DNA from: Fasciolopsis buskii
Taxonomy: Eukaryota; Platyhelminthes; Trematoda; Plagiorchiida; Fasciolidae
Assembly (NCBI GenBank): GCA_008360955.1
Contig: LUCM01001683.1
Span: 111,647 to 175,646 of the forward strand
Length of the DNA: 64,000 nucleotides
Direction of reading: 5' to 3'
The first letter of the stretch is position 1; each line of letters starts with the position of its first letter. A program made the translations under genes and the position numbers. Positions 23,095 to 35,999 of this stretch are shown here, one piece after another. The notes below the pieces were generated by a model that was given only the letters and a program-made list of their open reading frames with translations, did no database searches and was not told where the DNA came from.

Positions 23095-25918
23095 AAGTAA
23101 TCTTATCCCCTGATCTCTTTTATAGACCTTTACAATTCTCGCTTGATGGTAAGGTACACTGCCATATCGGGATGAAAAGCTTTCCTTGATAGCGTAAACG
23201 GTCGACACATGCTATTCTTATCTAGTATTCCTCACTGTTAACCATTTGATTCGTAGATAGGATGATCGCCATTGACAGATGAGTGGCTTTATCTGTTTAA
23301 TCAATCCACAAGCTGATAGATTGCACCGCATCTAGGTAGCCTTCCGATAAACGGACAAATCAGATGAACCCTAATTAAAGATGCCTGATCGGAAATGTAA
23401 AAAAAAAACAAATAAATATAATGGGCGGAAGTGCAAAAAATCAAGATTAAATTTGCCTGTACATATTTACCTTACGATTTGTGGTTGTCCTATGCTAGTA
23501 AGCTAACTCATCCGCATGGGTCGCTAAGAGCGGCTTACGCGATAGGTCAGAGTGCATACAACAGCTGGTAGGCGGTAGGGTTTCGGCGCTGTATGTTCTT
23601 CCGGGTAGTTCGTTTTTTCACTGTAGTTTTATTTGCGAGAGAAGAAATTCGGAAATTCTTCCTTCAAAGACCCTCCTGAATTTCTCTTTGATTGATAGAG
23701 CGGGTGATTTTACCACATAGTCTTTTTTCGGCAGCCCCTAACTCGCATTAAAACTGCAGCTTAACAAGGTTCAGGGATAATTCGAATTTGGGAGCACCGT
23801 AATCGACTCTGTGGTTGATAGCAATAGTTCACACAATAAAACTCTGTTGTCATCCCGATTAAATGCAATTCAAAGTGTTCTAACCTGTCTGTTCAACTCC
23901 AACTGAGCTGAGGGGTTTGCAGCAATTTACATCCAGAATTCGGCAAGATTTGAAACTTATTGAATGTGAACGAAATCAAATTGATAATGGAGGTTTTCGA
24001 GGATGTTTTTCATTCTTCTACTATGAAAGCGAACGAATTCCGCACTATCTAATAATTAAGTATTTAACCTACCGATTAAGCGACCAGACATTAAGCCTAT
24101 TGGGTAATCTCTCAAAGATGTTTTTCATTACTTTGGGACAGTTATAACTGAAATCCATGTAGTTACTATCATTCTTGTTCGGAGCAGTTGTTGCATGTTC
24201 GGTATGCAGTCTTGAACACCTTCGTATGCGGTTTTTTTTCTGCGGGGGGCAATGTTCACCCGCCAACCTCAAATTAAGAAAACACGCCGCGTACGGAGAT
24301 AGAACAGTTGCTTCTTATTGGAGTTATTGAAGAGAACCGATTTACTTCGTTCTCCCGGTTCGACCTGAGCAGGTCAGAATGTACCACATAGATGGGGTTG
24401 AAGAGATGCCGGAAGATGGGCTAGAGAAATGAAGTTTTTTGGGGAGTGGAGGCTGGTGAAGAAATCGGAGATGCAAGTATTCCCATTGTTAGAAATTTTG
24501 TTGTTCTGTGACTCAGTTAGATCTTTCTTAAATTCCACTGTTCCTCCTGAGTTTGTCAGTGCATCAATCATGCTATTACCAGGAACGTTATCTATTCGAT
24601 CGGTGACAGTTACGTGGCTGTTTCATTTTTCATTCTATGCAAAATGTTCCCGCTCTCTCTACAAGATATGTTCACTCTGTGCCCCGCGCGCAACTGGGCT
24701 CTGATATCAGCACATACATACATGCTCACAAAAAGTTTCTTATAAGGTTGCTATTGATGATCAGTAAACCCGTCACTCCTGTAGTGACATATTACACGTG
24801 CACGTCGACAAATGCTTCAGCGCTCCACGGTAATGGTGACGCTAAATTTGCTTATGCTTTTCTGTTTGTATAAATCTATCTTTTTGTGTGCACGTTGGTT
24901 CATGGTAACACCAGATCGAGCAGAAAGGCGAGAGAAGGGAAACTGTGGAATATTAGAAAAACGCGTTCGAAAATATGATTAGATATTTGGGGTTATGCAA
25001 GAGTTCGTAGACAGACATTTTTAAGTTAGGAAACAATTATTTTCTTTCACGACCTCGAACAAGACGTAAAAATTCTTGCTTAGCACTTTATGTAGTGCAT
25101 ACGGCATTCGCCGTAATTTTAATCGAGCCCAGATTGTCACAGCCTGGTACAAGGGATTTTATTTACTTCACCGGTAGATTCAACTAAAACGACGTTGCTG
25201 CCTACCAAGCGGTGAAGTTCTAATTTGTATTTGTGCGTCCTTTGCATAATAATCGCTTCTGATTTCATATGAATGCAACTCAGATCTGGAAACCTAGTCA
25301 AACCTGAACATGGACAAACTTTATTGGTCTACCGAATTTCTGAAGTTGTTTATCTATGATAAAAAGTGTTAAATGAACGTCGGTTTCAAAAAACCCATCG
25401 AGCTAGATTTCTGTCCAACCTGATTTATGGTTAGCAGCGATCGACAAATGAAACCTTCAGTTAAATGGGCCACTTTCGAGTCACTTATTGTGACGTGCAT
25501 TAAGAATAGAAAGATGGGAAAATTCACTACATCGTATACATAGCACCACAAATTATGCAGGTGAAATATCAAATAAACAAACAAAAAAGGACTTATCAAT
25601 CGATCGATTAATCATCTATCCAACCCACTGAATAGTTCAACAACTCACGGGCTAGCCGATCAACTGACCACCATATCGAGGTGCCCAACTGGTATACGTG
25701 TTGGTCTTTGATGAAAATTGTCTTGGAATTGATTCCTTTTGCAACCTTTCAATTTACCGTTTAACAAAACCAAATGGCCCACGCGCCTTTCCGAAAATTG
25801 GGAGTTGTCAGCAAAATAAACACAAAGGAAGTATTGCACCATTATTATTACCATTAATAATAACCATTCAGCTGACCAGTAAATCGACATCTCCGTCGGC
25901 TCTCAGCTTTGAAATCGT

Positions 25919-25941
25919 ATATATATATATATATATATATA
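25919..25941. repeat. TA microsatellite at LINE 3' end
   Basis: About eleven TA units lie directly beyond the inferred 3' end of the minus-strand CR1-like LINE. CR1-type elements commonly end in simple repeats instead of poly-A, so this may be the element's own tail. Confidence 0.75.
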
Positions 25942-26819
25942 AATTACAGTTTCTAGATATGCATATGTATATTGTGTTGCACTGTATTGTATTGTATGGA
26001 CTTTTGCCTACACTAAATAATGTCACATTTCAGTCAAAAAATAGGAGTTTAACAAATGAAATAGGTGAAAAAGAAATTAATAAACAAAATAATAAAACAG
26101 AGACACTCATCGCCTCGTAAAGAATATAAAAGCACTCATCCAGGAATAATCAGAAACGCATTAGGACAGGCTGCTCAGGAATTCAGCTGAAACCCGGTCA
26201 CGGTTTGTCGAAATTCGTGCTAAATATGGAGCAGTGGAGTTTCTATAAGTATTGATTCTGGAGGGTATGGGACGAAAAGCGGATCGTGTCGACATATGAG
26301 AGCGACACTTCGAAGGATCGTTGTGCAGAGGATGTGTGGGGTCAGAAAGAATTTTGTGAGCAAATTTCTCACATGCTGATAAGTGTTAATCACATAGATT
26401 TAGGGACAATTCAGGTAGTAGTGCGAAGGACACCCGAGTAATAATTGTTAGTTTCCGGCAAAGAATTTCAAAGTCTTTTTTAAGTAAACCTAGAAAAATG
26501 ACGGGAGAACAGTAAAGAAGGATTGGAAAAACAGTATACAAATCGGGAGATGGTGCTTTGTTTCACCTTGTAGTGTTGAAGCTTCCTGATTTGAAATGAC
26601 AACCGTCGGAGACTCTTTACACGGGTAGTCCACTTCAAATTTTTATCAATTGTATCTCCTAGATATTTCACAGAATCAACCCTGGTAAGAGTTTGAGTTG
26701 ATGGAAGGCGTTTCGCATGGGTAGGCGGACCGAGGAAGAGAGAACAGACATTCGAAACATTTAGATGTGTTGAGATTTAAACCAGCTCGTGCGGAGAAAT
26801 CATTAACAGAAGATAGGAG

Positions 26820-27208
26820 GATTGAGGGAGGCGAACCAGTGTCCAAGAGTGAACCTGTTAGATGTTTATAGGCCAAACTGAGAAAGGGTCGTCAAGAGAA
26901 CATAGAAGCATACAGGCGCTTATGCAAGCCGCTCCGTCATTGTTAAGACCGAAAACTTATAAGGCGATGTGGGCGAATCGCTTTGCTAAAGCAGCCAGAA
27001 TGCTGGCATTTTGGATGGGGAATAATGGTGACAGATCACACAACAATCATGGGGACAAGAAGACGAGATTAATGACGAAGTCAGTTAGAAGTAAATACAT
27101 CGGTTCAGAGGCCGCCAGAACCCATGGCCCTAACATAGGCGGAGGGGCAGACTGCAGAACAACCCTTGTGGCAATTTTAGTTGAGTTCGCGCAGAAAGGT
27201 CGAGGACT
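26820..27208. repeat. Noisy second copy of 27520-27888, abutting the N gap
   Basis: This 389-bp stretch matches the 369-bp stretch at 27520-27888 in the same orientation. The differences are mostly extra single bases here, a net gain of 20. It ends exactly at the 10-N gap, and its left edge sits in the middle of the LINE RT reading. The pattern looks like uncorrected long-read sequence used as gap filler. Confidence 0.85.
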
Positions 27209-27218
27209 NNNNNNNNNN
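27209..27218. other. Assembly gap (10 N)
   Basis: Ten ambiguous bases interrupt the CR1-like RT just where the catalytic ADD motif should follow. Confidence 1.
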
Positions 27219-27519
27219 TAAGGGGAGCTAGTAGATAAGTCGCTGATGTGAGTAGATAAAAGAAACGGTGCAAAAACAGCACCGTGAAGCACTTCTGAGT
27301 TGTTAATCAACGGTTTCGAAACTTTACCATCTATTCGTGTGCACTGGGTTTGGTTTGTAAAGTAATCAGACAGCCATGCTAATAAAGAACTGAAACAAGC
27401 AAATGTTTGCAGTTTGTGAAGTAGAAGAGACCGTGGGACTGAGCCAGATGCTGACGAATAGTCCAGGAAGGCACAACGCACAGATTTCACTGATGCGTTT
27501 AAGGACTTACAAATGTGGT

Positions 27520-27888
27520 GATTGAGGGAGGCGACAGTGTCCAAAGTGAACCTGTTAGATTTATAGGCAAACTGAAAAGGGTCGTCAAGAGACATAGAAG
27601 AATACAGGCGCTTATGCAAGGCACGCTCCGTCATTTTAAGACCGGAAAACTTTAAGGCGATGTGGCGAAATCGCTTTGCTAAAGCAGCAGAACTGCTGGA
27701 TTTTGGGATGGGAATAATGGTGACAGATCACCAACAATCAGGGACAGAAGACGAGATTAATGACGAGTCAGTTAGAGAAGTAAATACATCGGTCAGAGCC
27801 GCAGAACCATGCCCTAACATAGCGGAGGGCAGACTGCCAAGAACAACCCTTGTGGCAATTTTAGTGGTGCGCAGAAGGTCGAGGACCT
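27520..27888. repeat. Reference copy of the duplicated LINE RT segment
   Basis: This copy is in the position expected from the LINE order and encodes FAYKSNRFTLDTV and the EEVLDLL region on the minus strand. The noisy version is at 26820-27208. Confidence 0.85.
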
Positions 27889-28470
27889 CTTCTCTAAGAA
27901 AACTTGTAACTTTCATATCATCACCCTGACTTAATATGACCGCAGTATAATTGGAAGGATGAACGAAAGCACGATTGATACTGTCGACATCCGCAGGAGT
28001 TTTCGTATGCTTCTTCTTCTTCGCACACAACAGTCGATGCCTTGCCATAGGAATCGATTGTTGTTACCACTCAACGGTTGGCCGGCGAATGTCATGCAGA
28101 TGTATTGGATTTCGGCTTTTATTAGATTGGAAATATACAGCACACTCGAGTTATTAAGAAATTCGCAGAAGTGCTCCTTGCATCATCTTAGAGATTTTAG
28201 TTTCTGGGTGAAGATACGATAATTTGAAACGAATAGTATTTCTGAGCGGCAGCAAATATCAAAGATTGTGTTGGTCCACTCTGTAAAAGTTTGACATTTT
28301 CATTGAGCAGGAGTTCAAAAACAGAAACAGGTAGATGCGAGTGAAGGGGATTTCTGAAGGAGAATAAAGTTGTTGCGTGAAAGGTTACGGAGACGAAATC
28401 GGATTTGATTTGTTCGCCTGAAGAAATGGAAAGTCGACCTAAAGCACATGTTGGGTCTTAACAGCAGCAG

Positions 28471-29269
28471 TCAATGATTACTACTTGATCTGGGAGCACG
28501 CAGTTTCGAGGAAAATAAATCAGGGTAGCTGGCAATAACCCTGTCTAAAATGGAACCGCCTCTGGTGGGCGAAACGCAGAGATCAGTCAAATCAAACACA
28601 GTCAGTGGTAGGGCAGATGCATGACTAAAATTACACACAACAATATGCAGACTGTCCTCAAGAGGAGGAACAATAAATGCAAGAAGAAAGTCGAAAAAAA
28701 ACGTGATATTGTGTTGCAAGCTGAAAGGGGTAATATATAGGTTCGTTATGATTGCACTGGCATTTCGAGAAAATCTAAGATGACAGTGTCATGAGACAAT
28801 CAATTCCGTTTAGCGAGTAAGTATAAACAACTTCGGACTTGCCAGACCAGGAGTTTATGTGTGTTTTCACACCGCCTCCAGTCTTCTTGTCTGAAACTCT
28901 GACCTGCCGATGGAGTCTGTAGCTTTCCTTCGACAAGAGTGAATCACAAATATCCAGGTTCACCCAAGATTCCTGTATGCAGATGACACTAGTGTGGACA
29001 TGGATCGGTGTTTGAAGTGCAAGGGACAGATCCGGCATTTTCGTAAACAGAGAATGGATGGCGGTACTCAACAATGTCAGAATGGAAATCTTGGCCGGGA
29101 GGGTGCATTTAAGAGCTGCCTGCCAACCAGCACGAGTGCCTCTTCTAGGTCGATTAGAAACTCGTTGAGCTGCAGAGACACGGGATCCCAATATATGTGG
29201 AGAAACGGTACGGTTTTTGAACAAAAGTAATTCCGAGCGATCGTAGCGTCGAACGGAGAAAACGATCAA
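28471..29269 (-). pseudogene. CR1-like endonuclease region, interrupted
   Basis: Two minus-strand open pieces (29269-28775 and 28719-28471) cover the endonuclease. The first carries SVICIQESWVN, in which the E of the QESW-type motif is a catalytic residue in this family, followed by a degraded GGGVxxHI segment. The second carries a degraded VVCNFSHA (family GDFNH) and FDLTDLCVSPTRGGSILDRV, ending near SSSNH (family SSDH). The catalytic GD of GDFN and the D of SDH are lost, so the enzyme would be dead even without the frame break between the two pieces. Confidence 0.75.
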
Positions 29270-29300
29270 ACCAAATATCTAACAACAAAATAACGAAATA

Positions 29301-31546
29301 AGATGACACAGAATTGTAGTGCAGCCTGTCAAAGGTCATTATGCCCTCGTTCATAAGGTTGGCCTAGCCCAACATACAAAGGATTATCGACCAACCACAG
29401 TTGTGGTTTTTCTGAGGACTCTTCGACAAAAAGCCTCCATGCGCACTCCTGACGCCATAAATGCGATTCTAGTGAGACATGCAAATTCAGAGTGTACAAG
29501 TATAAGGATGTTTGGACAAGACAGTACGGGTTATGCATACCCGACGAGCGCCAACAATCGCGAAACCGGTCGTCTGCTCCCGGGCAAATTTTGTTCACTC
29601 GTCCAGATACTACCAACAATTTATATATATATATATATATTTATATATGTACGCCAGAAGTTCTATCACCTACCTCGAGCACATGGTAACTGCTGTATTA
29701 TTCAATGTGACATCGATATTTTCAAATGCTCCACAACGGATAGGGCTACACTGTGCCTGTCACACCTTTGAACGTGATTCTAATTTGCCAAAAAAGAACA
29801 AGGGTATCTGCGAATAGCGTAGTTAGAACTAGGCAAGAAAACAGTTAGAATGAGCAGAATACAAGCAAATAGGAGGAACGAAAACAAACCCATCATTGTA
29901 AAGCCTGTATGTCGACGCAACCGCAAGACGGTTGGGCATAAATGCATTCGAAACAGGCCGATCATGTTCGTAGATAGAATGCATCAACGTCTTTCGTGAC
30001 AAAACAGAAATAGGGTAATTTCATCAACATCTGAACACCTAACGCCCAGGAGAACTTCCATCGAGGGAGAATAAGACGACTCAAAGATACCGTTCCTTGA
30101 TAAGCGAATTATGAGACAGCCAAACTAAAAAGGAGAACCACTGATAGAAATTCAATGACAGGAAACCGTGTACTTCACTGCAAAAAAATCATCCATCCTC
30201 TTGCCTAAAGTGTTTGTACTTACCTAATTCCATTTGGCCGACACAAATTGTGGTTCACCGAAGTTACGGGAATAGAAGAAACGTCTAGGTTATTCGCAGA
30301 TAAAAGATACCTGATGTTTTTTTTATCAGCGCCTGCTTTCGGAGAAGAGGTCAAATGGTAACAATGGAAAACCGATCGCTACGCTTTTCTCAGTGCCAGT
30401 AATTTGATTGACACCCTCATTTCTGCTGCGTTCAATAGAAAAGACCAAGTGTAACAAAAAGACCAACCAGATGCAGTTCACACCATTTCATGTTTTCGGC
30501 GCAGCAAAGAGTACGTCTTTTGGACATCCAAGCAATCCCGCCTTACTCTGGAAACATTTCTCTCGATTGATTCGTCCAATCTGCAAGTCGATACAGATAG
30601 CTGCCAGAGCACCGTAACATAACTTCTCTGTAAAGAACAAAGAAACATAGAGACGGAGGGTGTAACCAGGACAAACGAAGCTGACGATCCCGATCAGTCG
30701 CTCATTCAAGTTGGGCCGAAAAAGTCACAATAAGCGCTACCGAGCTCGGTTTAATCCTTTCACTCTTTGCATTATTCAGATTTATCTGAGAATCAGCAAA
30801 CACAATTTCATCACTCTAATGAGTCATTCTCAGTTCACTTTTCAATTTTCATACGGAAATCAAAAAAAAATAAATAAATAATACTATTTTCTATCTATTT
30901 GCATTTGGCGTGTATCTGCTTAGGAGGGGCCGATTGCGCGTGAAATTGGCTACCCAAGTAAAGTCAACTGAACCCCGGAAAAATGATAATTCGTCAACAT
31001 GTTCAAATTCAAAGCATTTGGAGGGAAAATTTTGACAGTTTACTCGATTGTGTTCACAAGTATTGACTAAGTCACCTAATCATAATAGTCAATCTTTTAC
31101 CCATCGTGATGGTCGAAAATTCATCTCAATAAAACAAGCCGAAATACTATCTAAATACAGGGGAAAATTTCATAATGTCAATAGGTATTGATTTTACGCA
31201 AATTATCTACTCAGGTTTTGGTAGGTCCGTGCAATTAGACTGAACGGTATCACGGAGGCTGCATCTGGTACATAAGTCGCAATGTTTTGGACTGTCAGTG
31301 CGCTTGAATACTTAGGTAAAACTTTTTATCCGCACTGAATAATATAAGTTTATTAAAGGGTTATATATGGTCCGATAATGACCCGAGATAAGTCAAATAT
31401 CGGCTCAGTGCATTTCCCCATGGAGATTACGCTAAAATCTTCGTGGACAAAATTGGGGCCTAACAATTAGCATCATATTATCCATTCCAAATAGTTCCTG
31501 TAGCCGATATTGGTGGCCGCATATACAAGCTGCGGTGCTAGTTTTC
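29301..31546. other. Non-coding, with TA microsatellite
   Basis: The left 320 bp may still be 5' sequence of the CR1-like LINE. A TA repeat lies at 29622-29649. No exon or RNA gene was recognised. Confidence 0.4.
29622..29649. repeat. TA microsatellite
   Basis: Imperfect TA dinucleotide run of about 14 units. No element end was recognised here. Confidence 0.8.
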
Positions 31547-31640
31547 ATATATATATAATACATATATATATATATTACTATTATATATATTATATATTAT
31601 AATATATATATATATATATATATGCATATATATATATCAT
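31547..31640. repeat. Compound TA/TTA microsatellite
   Basis: About 94 bp made almost only of A and T, with TA runs broken by TTA, ACTA, CATA and GCATA units. It is strongly self-complementary, so it can fold and may be hard to sequence. Confidence 0.9.
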
Positions 31641-34600
31641 AATTTGGTGCAAACCATTTCCAACTAATCAGTGAAATCGGCTTCCGAATACTGCAAAATA
31701 CAAAAACTTGAACGGATCTATTGTATCATGTAGGTGGTTTGATCTGACTGGTTTGCTGCTCGAAGTCGGTATGAAGGAGAGCTTAGCAGAGACTGAGAGT
31801 TGAGCAACGTGAATGAAATTCATCCGTCTCTGTGCTTGTAGGGACTCCTTGCATTCGTGATTCATACCTTGGATAGAAAGAGGTGTGTCCTTATGAACGA
31901 TGAACACATTATTACCTACTGAGTCCATTTATTTCTGTCGGATTGAGACGACGGACTCACTGTCGCCTCTTTCTGACCGCTTATTAAAAATCAGAATCAC
32001 ATGGGCCTGTACAACATTGATGATGGTAATAATAATACTTTAGTACCGCCTAATGAATATGACTGTTTTTCTGGTTATAAGAAATAATCGCGCAGTTTGC
32101 AGGATGAACACATTAAAGAACAAAAGATAGCGACCGAATGGTCAGTTGTAGTACACCCTCACTTGATTAAAGATATAAGTGCAAATCAGCGGGTTGTGTT
32201 AGGAGCATACAAATACACACGCATTTAGTTATTCAACGTTCGCAGGTATCAACATGTTTAAGTTGCCAGAATCAACCGAATATCACGTGTTGGGAAGGCA
32301 GCGTTGATTTGTGTAAACATCAAGTCAATTCAATTGATACAAGGACACAAACAGGCATTCAAAGAGAAAAAGTATGGGTCTTTAGGAGTAGGTTGAACAC
32401 ACTTGCCAAATAGTTTTATAATTTACTGAATTGCAGTGTCATTTAGAGTTCCGATTGGAAACAATGGTCAGTACATATCGTCTATTCCTGTCTGACCGTG
32501 AATCGTGGTTCTCTAAAGTTCTGGTCCATGAATTGTGTGCGGAACAGGTCAATTGCTTTGTGACATCCGGGCCATGAAACTTGCATCTACCCATACTTGC
32601 CGCTTAAGCAAAAACCAATTTCTCGACCCTTTTCGATTCATTATCGCCCATGGCCTACATATTTCTACCATCTCCGAAGCTAAAGATCTTTCGGGCCACT
32701 CGGTGAATAAAGGTACACTAACATATGAGACGTGGCAACCAGACTGCCGGTTGGTCGACGAAATGAAAATGAACTCTATTGAGAACTCTTAAGGAAACGC
32801 ACATCCAGGAGCTATTTCAACCGGTAAATCAGAATGACCAGCAGCATTTTGTAGATGCTCTGCTTTAGGAAACTGTAGGGTCTACTGTCAAGTACCAAAG
32901 GCGTAATTGCCGGTTTCAGAAGGTCCGAAAATTTTCAGTGTGATCAACGCTGGCAAAAGCAACGAATGTATCATTTGCTGTGCATGCGTAATCCATATTT
33001 GATGACTGAAGCGCAACCACGGTCAACGGGTTTTCAAAAACATAATACGGCCTTAGTTTTATTGCTTCATCGCGCAATGCTAAAGAAGTACAAAGTCAAA
33101 GACAAGATGACTAAATTTAACAAATAGACTAATAAATAGCTGTCGAAGTCTTTCACCTTCCCTCAGTTAGCTACAGGGTTCAAATACTATTAACAATCTA
33201 GGACAAATATGACACAGTTCTATATTGCTGCTATGGTTTCTATCGAGGTTTTGACTGGTAAGTCATGAACTATTTGATAAGCGACCGAATGCCCCGTTGC
33301 ACAGGTTGACTAAGTTTCATAAATTACCACGATGCTTCAAGTCAACCAACCAAATAAACAAAGGAACGAATGCAAGCAAACTACCATACTCACCCAAAAA
33401 ATTAATTAGCCACTGTTTTAGAGCCATGAGTTAGACCCTCCAGGAAGAGTAGCGTGCACCGAGTCAGTAAAATAAACGGGTTTTCGTGCATCAGCTGAGC
33501 TGGGATTCCATTGCTGGCATGCTTTGTCACTATGATTTACCTGGGAGTCCTTCAGGTGTTGTCCGCTCATTACAAACAGTTCGACCAAACAGGTGATTAC
33601 TGACCAACCCGGTTGATTATTTTAATGTTGAGAGAAACATTGTCGCATTTTAAGGTAAATAAATGAAAAGAAAATCACTAAACACGTTGGAGAAGTTGAG
33701 ATGTTTTTTCGGCAATAACAAATGTATTCAAATCGATAGGCAGATTGCTTGTGGTGGGAATAAGTTCAAAGATTTGCGCATTTTTGGTGCTCCTTATGCA
33801 CTTCATGGTGTTTTGCAAGTTTCTAACCAGCTTTTGGTCTCTTTGATCATGCTAGGTATTTTGGTGGGGCTCCGAACAAGAAGAGTGTTCCTGACGAAGA
33901 TTTCTAAAGTAGCACACTATTAGATAATCCATTAGAAAGAACTACGTACAAATCCGAGGTTGAAATGAGACAATTTCATGTGACGGTGAAAAATGAGAGT
34001 AATAGGACTACGTAAAAATCGTTCTTTGCTACGTTTGTGGAACTTCTGAGGCTTTTTAAATTAACCAAAGAAGCCTAGAAATTGGAAGTAGGGTAGTGAC
34101 AATACTGATGACATACCTGTCTACACAAAGCCGGAAAGTGAAATTGATGGCGGTGACTGATCGAAAACGTCAGATTCGTGGGAGATGGGATTTCAAGCTC
34201 GAGAGGGAAATACGGAAAGGGAATTAACCGTACAATGGAGACTACAACGGGGGAAAACAAACGTCAGTAGGTTACTTCCAGATAAAATGAATACCTGCCA
34301 ACTACCTTTTTTCTAACTATATGGTTTCAAAGCCATATGAGCCATAAATGTTACCAGAATTCTCTTCATTTCCTTTGAGGGTTTTCCCAAGTGTTACCAA
34401 CCTAAATTTAGCCAAACGGACTGAATCGACGTTTGCTGCATTTTCTCAGGCGGGGAAATGGAAGAGGTCCTTAAGCAATAGTATCGAATTTGGTTCCTAT
34501 CAGGACAAAGCAAACACGTCAGAAAATAAAATAAATCATATTTAGTCGGACGCCACGTCAGAGTATTGTTCGTCCTCTCCCGGGCGTATTACGATTTAGT

Positions 34601-35999
34601 TATCATTTCAAAATCTGCATCCAGCTGAAGCATTATAATGCGAGGCTAATAGCTATCTGCACAATTTATCGAAGAGCTTCTGGCACACCTTCAAAGGGAA
34701 CAATGAAATTCGGGATATGGGCTCTTTATTTTACCTTGGGTGTACCAATTTCCACGATTGACCGGCTATATTCTTCGGGGTTTAAACCAAGACGATGCGG
34801 ACAATGTCGGAATACGATCTTTTTTACCTGGCCGCATAGTGGTTCCATCAAACTGTACTTTGTCATGTTGGGATGGCTTACCTACCTCAGAGGCCCAACG
34901 AGTTATGTACCATGGCTTCCCAAGCTGGAAATTCAGTCGCCTCTAACAGGTCCAAAGACATAGACCAGAAAACGCTTAATCTCAAAGAAACGATGGCAAC
35001 ATCTGTGTGCCGGGTTTAATTTTGTTCCGGACTGGTTCTCTTGTTTGCAGCATTTTAACGGGCCATCTTTTGGTGTATGGTATTTTATCAACCGCCGATC
35101 CGCATTTTTTTGTGATAATCCATAATTGATAGCGTTTTTTGAAGAACCGGCTTTTGACGTTTATTTAGTTTTTGGCCAGGCCATTCCATTGAACAGATGC
35201 GAAAAGAATCCGTTTACCATTGGAATCTCTCGCCAGATGGAGGTAGGATTGGGCCACCTGGGGCTTCTTTATACGGTGAAAGAAGTTACCGTACCCTATT
35301 GGGTGGCCGCCTCTCGGGTACACTAGGATTCGTTCCACTCGCTCTAGTGAGTTCACGAGAAGTGGATTTCATCTAATGAAGGAACGTTAATGCTAGCTAA
35401 AGGCAAAGCTAAGCAGTTTAGGAAATGCAGCACGTTCTCACTCAAACAGGCTCGAAGACACTTCACCTAAGGTGTTCTAATCGGAGTTATTTGCTGGGCT
35501 AATGCCCCACTGGATTATGGGCCAGATATTGAAGGCGGTAGCTCCAGCAAATGTTACTGAAAACTGTTTCTGCAGTGTGAGGAGCTGCACAAATCCTTCC
35601 GGTAGACTTGTTCAGATAAACATTACTGCTCTTCTTTCTTTCAAAATAATGACTGTGACACATGCAACGAATAACTACTTTTCGGTAGGTTTCCCTGATC
35701 GACGCATTCATAGAGGAGAAAGGCAAACTGCATGCATTGCTTATGCTTAACTGTCCAATATGTTGAGCTTCCTTCAGCTCACCACACCCGACAGAAAACC
35801 AAGCTGGCCTATCCAGAACTCTTGAAACTTCATAAGTAGTTGCATGATGCTTCTCTGGCAAGCACATAAAAGATCCCACTTTCATAACCACTGTTCGGAG
35901 GCCAGATGCAAACTCACTCTCGTGCTTCACTTTGCACGTGTTAGGTGATCCGTTTTCGAGCGTTCATGGTCGTGCTGTTGTTGTATTTTCTCTTACACT
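31641..35999. other. Non-coding or unannotated stretch
   Basis: No family could be recognised. Around 34700-35360 both strands have unusually long open readings, including a minus-strand frame from 35356 to about 34995 broken by a single TAA, with no recognisable motif. The right end may contain decayed endonuclease sequence of the RTE relic that starts near 36000. Confidence 0.35.

Larger units (their letters stand above)
16706..25918. other. Long non-coding stretch
   Basis: In these 9.2 kb I see no recognisable exon, RNA gene or mobile element. It contains a TA-type microsatellite at 22784-22803, a perfect short hairpin at 23072-23094 and scattered open frames below 105 codons with no family signature. 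Old repeats too decayed to read by eye are likely present. Confidence 0.4.
26480..27910 (-). pseudogene. CR1-like reverse transcriptase region, broken by gap and misplaced copy
   Basis: From 27910 leftwards the minus strand reads EEVLDLLRTTKIAT, LISSSVPDCW, FQFAYKSNRFTLDTVASLNH and AFLDYSSASGSVPRSLL (motif A region, normally FDSVPR). HGAVFAPFLLS-type residues and HISDL then lead to the 10-N gap at 27209-27218. On the far side the expected ADD-containing motif C is missing. In its place is a second, noisy copy of upstream RT sequence (27208-26820). The correct continuation resumes at about 26818 with NDFSARAGLNLNTSKC and then KYLGDTIDKNLKW and KVKQSTISRFVYC. So the block is RT with its catalytic centre lost to the assembly or to a rearrangement. 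Confidence 0.8.
25919..29300 (-). mobile_element. CR1-like non-LTR retrotransposon, decayed
   Basis: A minus-strand LINE with an endonuclease (about 29270-28470), a linker, an RT (about 27910-26480), a C-terminal region to about 26130 and a 3' UTR reaching the TA repeat at 25941. Motifs include VICIQESWVNLD and LTDLCVSPTRGGSILDRV (endonuclease) and QFAYKSNRFTLDTVASLNHH and GLNLNTSKC (RT). The RRGTRAGW segment just before the endonuclease is of a type found at the start of fluke CR1-like ORF2. Many stops and indels are present. The RT core is disrupted by a gap and a misplaced copy (26820-27218). CR1 clade assignment, close to the SR1 or Pido kind, is from remembered motif style and is less certain than the LINE call itself. 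Confidence 0.8.

Noticed and set aside
31547..31640. Replication origin or matrix attachment region
   Set aside because: It is only a TA-type microsatellite; nothing else supports such a role.
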